Shown here piece after piece: positions 49,501 through 61,029 of a stretch of 64,000 bases of DNA; positions within the stretch are counted from its first letter, which is position 1; each line of letters opens with the position of its first letter. Both the position numbers and the translations under genes were made by a program. The notes below the pieces were generated by a model. That model saw only the letters and a program-made list of their open reading frames with translations, was not told the DNA's origin and made no database searches. Source of the DNA: Pycnococcus provasolii (lineage: Eukaryota; Chlorophyta; Pseudoscourfieldiophyceae; Pseudoscourfieldiales; Pycnococcaceae); NCBI GenBank assembly GCA_938743325.2, contig OW568888.1, forward strand, positions 535,170 to 599,169. Reading direction: 5' to 3'.

Positions 49501-52500
49501 CGTCACAGGCTCAGGGCAACACCATTGCCCGGAGAATGTGACGCGCCGACGTGCGTAGTTGTGCCGCCGATAACGCGCCGCAGCCCCTTTGACGCAAAAA
49601 GTCTTGCAAAAAACCATACGATAGATTTCTCGGGGTCTGAGCTCGTTTGCACGCCCGCACGGCTGTGTCGCGTACGGTACCGTGTGCGTGGACGTCACAG
49701 GCTCAGGGCAACACCATTGCCCGGAGAATGTGACGCGCCGACGTGCGTAGTTGTGCCGCCGATAACGCGCCGCAGCCCCTTTGACGCAAAAAGTCTTGCA
49801 AAAAACCATACGATAGATTTCTCGGGGTCTGAGCTCGTTTGCACGCCCGCACGGCTGTGTCGCGCACGGTACCGTGTGCGTGGACGTCACAGGCTCAGGG
49901 CAACACCATTGCCCGGAGAATGTGACGCGCCGACGTGCGTAGTTGTGCCCTCGATAACGCGCCGCAGCCCCTTTGACGCAAAAAGTCTTGCAAAAAACCA
50001 CACATACGATAGATTTCTCGGGGTCTGAGCTCGTTTGCACGCCCGCACGGCTGTGTCGCGTACGGTACCGTGTGCGTGGACGTCACAGGCTCAGGGCAAC
50101 ACCATTGCCCGGAGAATGTGACGCGCCGACGTGCGTAGTTGTGCCGCCGATAACGCGCCGCAGCCCCTTTGACGCAAAAAGTCTTGCAAAAAACCATACA
50201 TACGATAGATTTCTCGGGGTATGAGCGCATTATCACTCCAGTACCACCACGGAGCATGCGGTACCGTGTGCGTGGACGTCACAGGCTCAGGGCAACACCA
50301 TTGCCCGGAGAATGTGACGCGCCGACGTGCGTAGTTGTGCCGCCGATAACGCGCCGCAGCCCCTTTGACGCAAAAAGTCTTGCAAAAAACCATACGATAG
50401 ATTTCTCGGGGTCTGAGCTCGTTTGCACGCCCGCACGGCTGTGTCGCGCACGGTACCGTGTGCGTGGACGTCACAGGCTCAGGGCAACACCATTGCCCGG
50501 AGAATGTGACGCGCCGACGTGCGTAGTTGTGCCCTCGATAACGCGCCGCAGCCCCTTTGACGCAAAAAGTCTTGCAAAAAACCACACATACGATAGATTT
50601 CTCGGGGTATGAGCGCATTATCACTCCAGTACCACCACGGAGCATGCGGTACCGTGTGCGTGGACGTCACAGGCTCAGGGCAACACCATTGCCCGGAGAA
50701 TGTGACGCGCCGACGTGCGTAGTTGTGCCGCCGATAACGCGCCGCAGCCCCTTTGACGCAAAAAGTCTTGCAAAAAACCATACGATAGATTTCTCGGGGT
50801 ATGAGCTCGTTTGCACGCCCGCACGGCTGTGTCGCGTACGGTACCGTGTGCGTGGACGTCACAGGCTCAGGGCAACACCATTGCCCGGAGAATGTGACAC
50901 GCCGACGTGCGTAGTTGTGCCCTCGATAACGCGCCGCAGCCCCTTTGACGCAAAAAGTCTTACAAAAAACCATGCCATAGATTTCTCGGGGTATGAGCGC
51001 ATTATCACTCCAGTACCACCACGGAGCATGCGGTACCTTGTGCGTGGACGTCACAGGCTCAGGGCAACACCATTGCCCGGAGAATGTGACGCGCCGACGT
51101 GCGTAGTTGTGCCGCCGATAACGCGCCGCAGCCCCTTTGACGCAAAAAGTCTTGCAAAAAACCATACGATAGATTTCTCGGGGTCTGAGCTCGTTTGCAC
51201 GCCCGCACGGCTGTGTCGCGTACGGTACCGTGTGCGTGGACGTCACAGGCTCAGGGCAACACCATTGCCCGGAGAATGTGACGCGCCGACGTGCGTAGTT
51301 GTGCCCTCGATAACGCGCCGCAGCCCCTTTGACGCAAAAAGTCTTGCAAAAAACCACACATACGATAGATTTCTCGGGGTATGAGCGCATTATCACTCCA
51401 GTACCACCACGGAGCATGCGGTACCGTGTGCGTGGACGTCACAGGCTCAGGGCAACACCATTGCCCGGAGAATGTGACGCGCCGACGTGCGTAGTTGTGC
51501 CGCCAATAACGCGCCGCAGCCCCTTTGACGCAAAAAGTCTTGCAAAAAACCATACGATAGATTTCTCGGGGTATGAGCTCGTTTGCACGCCCGCACGGCT
51601 GTGTCGCGTACGGTACCGTGTGCGTGGACGTCACAGGCTCAGGGCAACACCATTGCCCGGAGAATGTGACGCGCCGACGTGCGTAGTTGTGCCCTCGATA
51701 ACGCGCCGCAGCCCCTTTGACGCAAAAAGTCTTACAAAAAACCATGCCATAGATTTCTCGGGGTATGAGCGCATTATCACTCCAGTACCACCACGGAGCA
51801 TGCGGTACCTTGTGCGTGGACGTCACAGGCTCAGGGCAACACCATTGCCCGGAGAATGTGACGCGCCGACGTGCGTAGTTGTGCCGCCGATAACGCGCCG
51901 CAGCCCCTTTGACGCAAAAAGTCTTGCAAAAAACCATACGATAGATTTCTCGGGGTCTGAGCTCGTTTGCACGCCCGCACGGCTGTGTCGCGTACGGTAC
52001 CGTGTGCGTGGACGTCACAGGCTCAGGGCAACACCATTGCCCGGAGAATGTGACGCGCCGACGTGCGTAGTTGTGCCCTCGATAACGCGCCGCAGCCCCT
52101 TTGACGCAAAAAGTCTTGCAAAAAACCATGCCATAGATTTCTCGGGGTATGAGCGTATTATCACTCCAGTACCACCACGGAGCATGCGGTACCGTGTGCG
52201 TGGACGTCACAGGCTCAGGGCAACACCATTGCCCGGAGAATGTGACGCGCCGACGTGCGTAGTTGTGCCGCCGATAACGCGCCGCAGCCCCTTTGACGCA
52301 AAAAGTCTTGCAAAAAACCATACGATAGATTTCTCGGGGTATGAGCTCGTTTGCACGCCCGCACGGCTGTGTCGCGTACGGTACCGTGTGCGTGGACGTC
52401 ACAGGCTCAGGGCAACACCATTGCCCGGAGAATGTGACGCGCCGACGTGCGTAGTTGTGCCGCCGATAACGCGCCGCAGCCCCTTTGACGCAAAAAGTCT

Positions 52501-55500
52501 TGCAAAAAACCATACGATAGATTTCTCGGGGTCTGAGCTCGTTTGCACGCCCGCACGGCTGTGTCGCGCACGGTACCGTGTGCGTGGACGTCACAGGCTC
52601 AGGGCAACACCATTGCCCGGAGAATGTGACGCGCCGACGTGCGTAGTTGTGCCCTCGATAACGCGCCGCAGCCCCTTTGACGCAAAAAGTCTTGCAAAAA
52701 ACCACACATACGATAGATTTCTCGGGGTCTGAGCTCGTTTGCACGCCCGCACGGCTGTGTCGCGTACGGTACCGTGTGCGTGGACGTCACAGGCTCAGGG
52801 CAACACCATTGCCCGGAGAATGTGACGCGCCGACGTGCGTAGTTGTGCCGCCGATAACGCGCCGCAGCCCCTTTGACGCAAAAAGTCTTGCAAAAAACCA
52901 TACGATAGATTTCTCGGGGTCTGAGCTCGTTTGCACGCCCGCACGGCTGTGTCGCGTACGGTACCGTGTGCGTGGACGTCACAGGCTCAGGGCAACACCA
53001 TTGCCCGGAGAATGTGACGCGCCGACGTGCGTAGTTGTGCCCTCGATAACGCGCCGCAGCCCCTTTGACGCAAAAAGTCTTGCAAAAAACCATGCCATAG
53101 ATTTCTCGGGGTATGAGCGTATTATCACTCCAGTACCACCACGGAGCATGCGGTACCGTGTGCGTGGACGTCACAGGCTCAGGGCAACACCATTGACCGG
53201 AGAATGTGACGCGCCGACGTGCGTAGTTGTGCCGCCGATAACGCGCCGCAGCCCCTTTGACGCAAAAAGTCTTGCAAAAAACCATACGATAGATTTCTCG
53301 GGGTCTGAGCTCGTTTGCACGCCCGCACGGCTGTGTCGCGTACGGTACCGTGTGCGTGGACGTCACAGGCTCAGGGCAACACCATTGCCCGGAGAATGTG
53401 ACGCGCCGACGTGCGTAGTTGTGCCCTCGATAACGCGCCGCAGCCCCTTTGACGCAAAAAGTCTTGCAAAAAACCATACGATAGATTTCTCGGGGTCTGA
53501 GCTCGTTTGCACGCCCGCACGGCTGTGTCGCGCACGGTACCGTGTGCGTGGACGTCACAGGCTCAGGGCAACACCATTGCCCGGAGAATGTGACGCGCCG
53601 ACGTGCGTAGTTGTGCCGCCGATAACGCGCCGCAGCCCCTTTGACGCAAAAAGTCTTGCAAAAAACCATACGATAGATTTCTCGGGGTCTGAGCTCGTTT
53701 GCACGCCCGCACGGCTGTGTCGCGTACGGTACCGTGTGCGTGGACGTCACAGGCTCAGGGCAACACCATTGCCCGGAGAATGTGACGCGCCGACGTGCGT
53801 AGTTGTGCCGCCGATAATGCGCCGCAGCCCCTTTGACGCAAAAAGTCTTGCAAAAAACCATACGATAGATTTCTCGGGGTCTGAGCTCGTTTGCACGCCC
53901 GCACGGCTGTGTCGCGTACGGTACCGTGTGCGTGGACGTCACAGGCTCAGGGCAACACCATTGCCCGGAGAATGTGACGCGCCGACGTGCGTAGTTGTGC
54001 CGCCGATAACGCGCCGCAGCCCCTTTGACGCAAAAAGTCTTGCAAAAAACCATACGATAGATTTCTCGGGGTCTGAGCTCGTTTGCACGCCCGCACGGCT
54101 GTGTCGCGCACGGTACCGTGTGCGTGGACGTCACAGGCTCAGGGCAACACCATTGCCCGGAGAATGTGACGCGCCGACGTGCGTAGTTGTGCCGCCGATA
54201 ACGCGCCGCAGCCCCTTTGACGCAAAAAGTCTTGCAAAAAACCATACGATAGATTTCTCGGGGTCTGAGCTCGTTTGCACGCCCGCACGGCTGTGTCGCG
54301 TACGGTACCGTGTGCGTGGACGTCACAGGCTCAGGGCAACACCATTGCCCGGAGAATGTGACGCGCCGACGTGCGTAGTTGTGCCGCCGATAACGCGCCG
54401 CAGCCCCTTTGACGCAAAAAGTCTTGCAAAAAACCATACGATAGATTTCTCGGGGTCTGAGCTCGTTTGCACGCCCGCACGGCTGTGTCGCGCACGGTAC
54501 CGTGTGCGTGGACGTCACAGGCTCAGGGCAACACCATTGCCCGGAGAATGTGACGCGCCGACGTGCGTAGTTGTGCCCTCGATAACGCGCCGCAGCCCCT
54601 TTGACGCAAAAAGTCTTGCAAAAAACCACACATACGATAGATTTCTCGGGGTCTGAGCTCGTTTGCACGCCCGCACGGCTGTGTCGCGTACGGTACCGTG
54701 TGCGTGGACGTCACAGGCTCAGGGCAACACCATTGCCCGGAGAATGTGACGCGCCGACGTGCGTAGTTGTGCCGCCGATAACGCGCCGCAGCCCCTTTGA
54801 CGCAAAAAGTCTTGCAAAAAACCATACATACGATAGATTTCTCGGGGTATGAGCGCATTATCACTCCAGTACCACCACGGAGCATGCGGTACCGTGTGCG
54901 TGGACGTCACAGGCTCAGGGCAACACCATTGCCCGGAGAATGTGACGCGCCGACGTGCGTAGTTGTGCCGCCGATAACGCGCCGCAGCCCCTTTGACGCA
55001 AAAAGTCTTGCAAAAAACCATACGATAGATTTCTCGGGGTATGAGCTCGTTTGCACGCCCGCACGGCTGTGTCGCGTACGGTACCGTGTGCGTGGACGTC
55101 ACAGGCTCAGGGCAACACCATTGCCCGGAGAATGTGACGCGCCGACGTGCGTAGTTGTGCCGCCGATAACGCGCCGCAGCCCCTTTGACGCAAAAAGTCT
55201 TGCAAAAAACCATACGATAGATTTCTCGGGGTCTGAGCTCGTTTGCACGCCCGCACGGCTGTGTCGCGTACGGTACCGTGTGCGTGGACGTCACAGGCTC
55301 AGGGCAACACCATTGCCCGGAGAATGTGACGCGCCGACGTGCGTAGTTGTGCCACCGGTAACGCGCCGCAGCCCCTTTGACGCAAAAAGTCTTGCAAAAA
55401 ACCATGCCATAGATTTCTCGGGGTATGAGCGCATTATCACTCCAGTACCACCACGGAGCATGCGGTACCGTGTGCGTGGACGTCACAGGCTCAGGGCAAC

Positions 55501-56793
55501 ACCATTGCCCGGAGAATGTGACGCGCAGACGTGCGTAGTTGTGCCGCCGGTAACGCGCCGCAGCCCCTTTGACGCAAAAAGTCTTGCAAAAAAACATACG
55601 ATAGATTTCTCGGGGTATGAGCTCGTTTGCACGCCCGCACGGCTGTGTCGCGTACGGTACCGTGTGCGTGGACGTCACAGGCTCAGGGCAACACCATTGA
55701 CCGGAGAATGTGACGCGCCGACGTGCGTAGTTGTGCCGCCGATAACGCGCCGCAGCCCCTTTGACGCAAAAAGTCTTGCAAAAAACCATACGATAGATTT
55801 CTCGGGGTCTGAGCTCGTTTGCACGCCCGCACGGCTGTGTCGCGTACGGTACCGTGTGCGTGGACGTCACAGGCTCAGGGCAACACCATTGCCCGGAGAA
55901 TGTGACGCGCCGACGTGCGTAGTTGTGCCGCCGATAACGCGCCGCAGCCCCTTTGACGCAAAAAGTCTTGCAAAAAACCATACGATAGATTTCTCGGGGT
56001 ATGAGCTCGTTTGCACGCCCGCACGGCTGTGTCGCGTACGGTACCGTGTGCGTGGACGTCACAGGCTCAGGGCAACACCATTGCCCGGAGAATGTGACGC
56101 GCCGACGTGCGTAGTTGTGCCCTCGATAACGCGCCGCAGCCCCTTTGACGCAAAAAGTCTTGCAAAAAACCATGCCATAGATTTCTCGGGGTCTGAGCTC
56201 GTTTGCACGCCCGCACGGCTGTGTCGCGTACGGTACCGTGTGCGTGGACGTCACAGGCTCAGGGCAACACCATTGCCCGGAGAATGTGACGCGCCGACGT
56301 GCGTAGTTGTGCCGCCGATAACGCGCCGCAGCCCCTTTGACGCAAAAAGTCTTGCAAAAAACCATACGATAGATTTCTCGGGGTCTGAGCTCGTTTGCAC
56401 GCCCGCACGGCTGTGTCGCGTACGGTACCGTGTGCGTGGACGTCACAGGCTCAGGGCAACACCATTGCCCGGAGAATGTGACGCGCAGACGTGCGTAGTT
56501 GTGCCGCCGGTAACGCGCCGCAGCCCCTTTGACGCAAAAAGTCTTGCAAAAAAACATACGATAGATTTCTCGGGGTATGAGCTCGTTTGCACGCCCGCAC
56601 GGCTGTGTCGCGTACGGTACCGTGTGCGTGGACGTCACAGGCTCAGGGCAACACCATTGCCCGGAGAATGTGACGCGCCGACGTGCGTAGTTGTGCCGCC
56701 GGTAACGCGCCACAGCCCCTTTGACGCAAAAAGTCTTGCAAAAAACCATACGATAGATTTCTCGGGGTATGAGCTCGTTTGCACGCCCGCACG
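46550..56793. repeat. Satellite array, 192-bp monomers (about 53 copies)
   Basis: The motif CCTTTGACGCAAAAAGTC first occurs at 46698 and last at 56718. The spacing fits 52 intervals of 192 bp plus nine 4-bp insertions (units with CATACATACGAT). Most of the monomer is near-invariant; a segment of about 46 bp is one of two alternatives, A (GAGCGCATTATCACTCCAG...) or B (GAGCTCGTTTGCACGCCCG...), both the same length. Because 192 is a multiple of three and stop-free in a frame on each strand, long open frames run through both strands; the 4-bp insertions break them. Four-monomer blocks at 50557-51328 and 51329-52100 are nearly identical, so higher-order repeats exist. The monomer is near nucleosome-repeat length, as in many centromeric or subtelomeric satellites. 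Confidence 0.95.
56788..56793. repeat. Target-site duplication, left copy (CGCACG)
   Basis: Satellite bases immediately left of the terminal inverted repeat; the same hexamer follows the right terminus at 62112-62117. The uninterrupted monomer has it once. Confidence 0.85.
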
Positions 56794-56816
56794 TCTACTT
56801 CTTCGACAGCGGCCTC
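56794..56816 (+). repeat. Left terminal inverted repeat (23 bp)
   Basis: Begins TCTACTTCTTCGACAGC and is the exact reverse complement of 62089-62111. It does not start with CACTA, so it is not a canonical CACTA terminus. Confidence 0.9.
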
Positions 56817-57080
56817 ACGCGGGCGCGGCGTACTTCCAGAAGCCGCGTGAGGCCGCGTGAGGCCGCAAGAGGCCGCGTGAGGCCTCACGCGGCCTCACGC
56901 GGGGTCTGTGGCCGCGTGAGGCCTCTAGAGGGGTCTGAGGGGTCCCTCTCCATCGGGTATCCCCTCTGACCCTTGGAGGGGTCTGAGGCCTCTTGGGGCC
57001 TCGTGGGGCCTCACGCGGCCGTTTACGGCCCCACGAGGCCCCACGCGGCCCCTTGAGGGCCCATGGGGACCCATGTTAGC
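56811..57080. repeat. Left subterminal GC-rich repeats
   Basis: A dense series of GAGGCCGCGTGAGGC / GCCTCACGCGGCCTC motifs in both orientations, decaying into GGGGCCTC-type units. Repeated subterminal motifs next to the terminal repeats are typical of CACTA-class elements, where they bind element-encoded proteins. Binding here is inference. Confidence 0.7.
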
Positions 57081-57214
57081 CGCCTTTCGCGTTGACCTCT
57101 TTCCCTCCTCAACTTGAAACGCGTCAACACAGACACGTCCGAGTAGGCCGGGGCCGGCCTCGTCTTAACGGAGCTCGCCTTCACTCCTCATTCTTGACGT
57201 TGCGTGGACCTTGC
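57081..57214. other. Left internal spacer of the transposon
   Basis: Short unique sequence between the subterminal repeats and the 51-bp minisatellite. Possible promoter region; no motif is strong enough to name. Confidence 0.4.
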
Positions 57215-57716
57215 AGTGGACAGCAAGTGCACGAACATCGACGTGCCAGCAGTGACCTTGCAGTGACAAGACAGTGACAAGCAAGTGCACGAACATCGAC
57301 GTGCCAGCAGTGACCTTGCAGTGACAAGACAGCAAGTGCACGAACATCGACGTGCCAGCAGTGACCTTGCAGTGACAAGACAGCAAGTGCACGAACATCG
57401 ACGTGCCAGCAGTGACCTTGCAGTGACAAGACAGCAAGTGCACGAACATCGACGTGCCAGCAGTGACCTTGCAGTGACAAGACAGCAAGTGCACGAACAT
57501 CGACGTGCCAGCAGTGACCTTGCAGTGACAAGACAGCAAGTGCACGAACATCGACGTGCCAGCAGTGACCTTGCAGTGACAAGACAGCAAGTGCACGAAC
57601 ATCGACGTGCCAGCAGTGACCTTGCAGTGACAAGACAGTGACAAGCAAGTGCACGAACATCGACGTGCCAGCAGTGACCTTGCAGTGACAAGACAGTGAC
57701 AAGCAAGTGCACGAAC
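57215..57716. repeat. 51-bp minisatellite (about nine units) inside the transposon
   Basis: The unit contains AGTGCACGAACATCGACGTG and CCAGCAGTGACCTTGCAGTG. Most units are 51 bp; the first and last ones are 60 bp with an extra GTGACAAGA-type insertion. It lies immediately upstream of the first transposon gene. Because 51 is a multiple of three, spurious frames run through it on both strands. It may be a promoter-proximal or transposase-binding array. Confidence 0.85.
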
Positions 57717-57759
57717 AGGACCTGGAGGTGGGCGTGGTTCCGTTTATCCTTCTCGTGGT

Positions 57760-58890
57760 GTGCAATACGGAAACGCTGCTGCTAACGCTCGGAACGCTGC
57801 TGCTAACGCGCACGGCGCTACTTTTCATCATACAAACCGTGCGAACCAGAACAATAACACAGCATTAGCAATCGTCCCCGGAGGTGTACAGCTCGACGGT
57901 ACTGGCGCCGGTGCCGGTGGCAACTCGAACTTCGGTGGTTCTGTGAACGGCGACATACGAGCAAGGGGGGGCACGAAGAACGATAAGAACACGAACTCTC
58001 TTATTCTCGCGAATAAACTTTTTTTCATTGTCGCTGAGCAAATCGTGCAAGGCAAGTGCTCGCTATTCCCAAATAAAGACGTGTACCGCGATTGTTTACC
58101 ACAGGCTTTCGTGAAGGCAGCATTCACTTCTAACGAGTTAGAAGACGATTATACGTTAGATACTGAAATCATAGTGACGACACTGAAACGAAACTCTTCA
58201 GACGAATTAAAGACGGACAGCAAGAGGGAGACTATTTATTTGCACGCTACAAACAAAGTCACACTTTTCCGGAGCGGATTGTACATGCACGTTGGCGAGG
58301 CAGCGAAGACGCACGTACTAGAAAAGAGACCTGGACTCTGGAAGAATATATCGGAATTAAAGGGCGAGGCGTACAGGGCAGAATTGCGTGATTGGCGAAC
58401 AAATCAAGAGTTGCACCGGGCTTGCCTGCGACACTTCTCCACGCATTGTACAAAAGTCCGCCAGATCCAAGTTTCTGACTTCTACGAAAACAGATCATAC
58501 GAAAGTTCCGACGGAAGCAAAAGAGCATACACAAAGATTCCCGAAGGAATCGTTCAGGTGATTGCACTAAAACTGTACATGGACGCGAGGGAAGTCGTGT
58601 TGGCAACGTTCGGTGTAGATCTTGATAAGAAGAGAGAGCTTCTTCGTGGTGTTCAGTTAGACTTTAGCTTACTTTTTCAAGCTGACCCAGGTGAAGGGAA
58701 ACGATACGTGCGAGTTCTGAAGGAGGAAACGCCAATCGAGGACTGTGCGAATAAGAAGGAGTGGGAACAGTTGAATACACTTGACGGTAAGGGTGGTTTC
58801 ATTCCACTATCCGCATTGGACGATACCGGCACCGTCTTGGCCGGAGTCGACTCTGATCCGCCATCGCCAGATTTGGTTGGGCGACGTTAA
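57760..58890 (+). CDS. Transposon ORF1: unrecognised protein (about 376 codons)
   Basis: This is the first gene of the element. The N-terminus is Asn/Ala/Gly-rich and low-complexity ('NAAANARNAAANAHGATFHH'); from about residue 75 the sequence looks globular ('NSLILANKLFFIVAEQIVQG', 'CSLFPNKDVYRDCLPQAFVK', 'VTLFRSGLYMHVGEAAKTHV', 'KLYMDAREVVLATFGVDLD'). I do not recognise a family. No ATG lies near the start: the frame opens at GTG 57760 and the next ATG is about 175 codons in, so an upstream exon or a non-ATG start is likely. It ends 11 bp before ORF2. Position and codon use suggest a second protein of the transposition machinery, comparable in place, not in visible sequence, to the DNA-binding partner of CACTA elements. 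Confidence 0.7.
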   Translation: MQYGNAAANARNAAANAHGATFHHTNRANQNNNTALAIVPGGVQLDGTGAGAGGNSNFGGSVNGDIRARGGTKNDKNTNSLILANKLFFIVAEQIVQGKCSLFPNKDVYRDCLPQAFVKAAFTSNELEDDYTLDTEIIVTTLKRNSSDELKTDSKRETIYLHATNKVTLFRSGLYMHVGEAAKTHVLEKRPGLWKNISELKGEAYRAELRDWRTNQELHRACLRHFSTHCTKVRQIQVSDFYENRSYESSDGSKRAYTKIPEGIVQVIALKLYMDAREVVLATFGVDLDKKRELLRGVQLDFSLLFQADPGEGKRYVRVLKEETPIEDCANKKEWEQLNTLDGKGGFIPLSALDDTGTVLAGVDSDPPSPDLVGRR

Positions 58891-58901
58891 GGGGGTCACA
58901 T

Positions 58902-60998
58902 ATGCCAGGTGTTGGGGGAAGACTCGGAGGTACTACTGGGAGGGCGGATGAAAATATTTCGGAATTCACTTCGCGACAGTCGCCGGATCTGATGGTTGCA
59001 CGTGACAACGATGGCGGTGATGTACATTATGCAGGGAATGTTCATCATGGTGGCGGCGACGACGACGACTTTAACGATGAAGCGGGCATTCTCTTTGGAT
59101 TCGAGGAGGACAGCGAAGTCGACGACGACGACGAAGCAGAAGATGGCGACGACGTTGACGTAGGCGAAGGTGACTTACACGGTGGTAGGAATAATGTGGA
59201 ATGGGACTCCGACGGTGACATGGAGGACAAAGAAGAAGATGAAGACAGTGAATGGTCGACGGACGCATTGGCGGCGGTTCTGGCGAGTCAACCGTACAGA
59301 GTTATCGACGATGTTCTCAAAGTCATCAAAGACAAGCGTTTCAACGCGCATTCGGTGAAGCTTAGAAGAGCGGCTGATGTGACAGCGTATATAAGAGCTG
59401 CTTCTGAGAAGATGATTAACGTGGACGCACGGTTGAAAGCCGAGGAGATGTGCATCGGTTCTCATGAAGTGTTGAGGGCGTACTCTTCAGAGTTGAAGTC
59501 TTCGTGCAGTCTTCGGTGCAGAACGACTTTGTTGAGAGAAATGATAACAGAGTACATGAGCGAAATGCAATGGAAAAGGTATTCGGAACCTGGAAAACAT
59601 TCGGGAGATCTTGTCGATGGAACTTGGTATGGAAAAGTCGTGCAAAGGGCGAAGCACAGGGTCGTGGCTTTGCACATCGCGCAGGACAGCACAATATTGA
59701 ATGTTAGAGGCACGCGTAAGTGTGTTCCCGTGCACGTTTGTGTTGCGAACATGCCAGTGAAAATGAAGATGAAGCGTAGTTCGTGGAAACTTGTTGGCTA
59801 CATCCCAGATGTAGAAGACGTCATGGACGATCTGCTAGCACAAACGAAAGTAACCGTGAAGCTAGATGAAGACGGGGCTATGTTGAGAACAGCAATCGTG
59901 AATGCACTTATGCAAGGCGTGTGGAAAGAAGTAATTGCCCAAGCAGATGACTTCAGAGTTGACGAGAATGTGTTCTCGTTGAGACTGGCACCAATGGCTG
60001 TGGACAAGGTGGAAGCGTGGAGGGTTGCTTGCGTGAAACACATGACGTGCATTCTGTGCACGGAAACGAATCTAGGTTTGGTGAGACCAAGTAATCCAAC
60101 GAATTGGAGAAGGGCCGATGCGTTCAGTGCGAGTACAAGTGCTAATGTAGGAGACGCGAGTATTCGGCAAGGAATGACGCCCGCGTTATCAGCGTGGCCC
60201 GACGCGAACGTGTACGAGGTGTGCGCGGCAATGGATACGCTACACAACGACCACGTCGGAGAGTGCCGGCATTTGTTGAAAAGGATTTTCGGTGACAAGA
60301 AGGGCTCTAAGTCTTTGTTTTTACACCGACTTCAGCAACAAGACGTGGCGGCGGCAAACGTCGGAAGTCCTTCCATGGGTGCATCACAAGGAACGCACGG
60401 AACGCAAGCAACACAAGGAACGCAGAAATCGGCGCGCCGTGCGGGGAGGAAGAACAAGAAGGAGAAGGTACTGAGCGCGAAGTGCGTCGCAGAAATGGTT
60501 CGACGACATGTGAATAACACGATCATGAAGCAAGCGTCATTTCCAGGGTGTAGGGCGCCGTCAAGAGCGCTAGACTCTGAAAAGTTTACGGGCGATGAGT
60601 ACTGGGCTTTGGTAAGACGCACGCCGTGTGGAATAGCCTCCTTATGCATGGAGTCGAGCACGCCTTGGGCAAGTGCCCCGAGAAGGGCGAAGTGCGTTCG
60701 GCAGACTTGTGTGGAGGTAATGGGAGTGGTGACGAAGTATTTGCGCATGATGGACAAGCGGAAGATGTTGGCGTTCACGGATTTAGATCTCACGCAGTTG
60801 AGGAGGAGGACCACAGAGTACATGAATGCTGTGCAGAGCTTGTTTTCGCACGTGTCTTGGTCTCATCCGAAATTTCACGCGTTAAGTCACTTCGCGGATT
60901 ACATGGCAAAGTATGGGTCGTGCAGAAATTTTGACACGCAAATGTCTGAAGGTATAATGGAGGGAAGTGTGCACGCGAAGATGAAACTTGTGAACTAA
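58902..60998 (+). CDS. Transposon ORF2: Plavaka/CACTA-like transposase, catalytic part
   Basis: The 698-residue protein begins with a very acidic region (about 45-125). The middle resembles the core of Plavaka-type transposases: 'HSGDLVDGTWYGKV' (about 234), 'VVALHIAQDSTILNVRGTRK' (about 253, with a probable catalytic Asp in AQDS), then 'CVPVHVCVANMPVKMK' and 'SWKLVGYIPDVED'. In the family this reads as a V-ILASDKT--- block followed by YPVYLTIGN and LLGYIPV. The end 'SHPKFHALSHFADYMAKYGS' matches the conserved C-terminal helix block (PKFHxLxHYxxxIxxxG). A Gly/Thr/Gln insert near 490-510 is low-complexity. The frame ends where the family protein would continue, so the C-terminal domain is on ORF3. 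Assignment rests on eye-level motif comparison. Confidence 0.75.
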   Translation: MPGVGGRLGGTTGRADENISEFTSRQSPDLMVARDNDGGDVHYAGNVHHGGGDDDDFNDEAGILFGFEEDSEVDDDDEAEDGDDVDVGEGDLHGGRNNVEWDSDGDMEDKEEDEDSEWSTDALAAVLASQPYRVIDDVLKVIKDKRFNAHSVKLRRAADVTAYIRAASEKMINVDARLKAEEMCIGSHEVLRAYSSELKSSCSLRCRTTLLREMITEYMSEMQWKRYSEPGKHSGDLVDGTWYGKVVQRAKHRVVALHIAQDSTILNVRGTRKCVPVHVCVANMPVKMKMKRSSWKLVGYIPDVEDVMDDLLAQTKVTVKLDEDGAMLRTAIVNALMQGVWKEVIAQADDFRVDENVFSLRLAPMAVDKVEAWRVACVKHMTCILCTETNLGLVRPSNPTNWRRADAFSASTSANVGDASIRQGMTPALSAWPDANVYEVCAAMDTLHNDHVGECRHLLKRIFGDKKGSKSLFLHRLQQQDVAAANVGSPSMGASQGTHGTQATQGTQKSARRAGRKNKKEKVLSAKCVAEMVRRHVNNTIMKQASFPGCRAPSRALDSEKFTGDEYWALVRRTPCGIASLCMESSTPWASAPRRAKCVRQTCVEVMGVVTKYLRMMDKRKMLAFTDLDLTQLRRRTTEYMNAVQSLFSHVSWSHPKFHALSHFADYMAKYGSCRNFDTQMSEGIMEGSVHAKMKLVN

Positions 60999-61029
60999 CA
61001 CGGAAAAACACGATACAGGCATTCACACG

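Noticed and set aside
46550-56793. CRISPR-like array
   Set aside because: The repeated unit is 192 bp with no unique spacers, and the genome is eukaryotic. It is a satellite.
46592-56860. Dozens of long open frames in the 192-bp array on both strands
   Set aside because: They arise because the monomer length is a multiple of three without stops. Frames on opposite strands are equally long and are broken by 4-bp insertions. There are no domains and no start context.
57165-57831. Cys/His-rich 17-residue repeat protein on the minus strand of the 51-bp minisatellite
   Set aside because: All three minus-strand frames are open because the unit is 51 bp, and no flanking coding sequence supports any of them.
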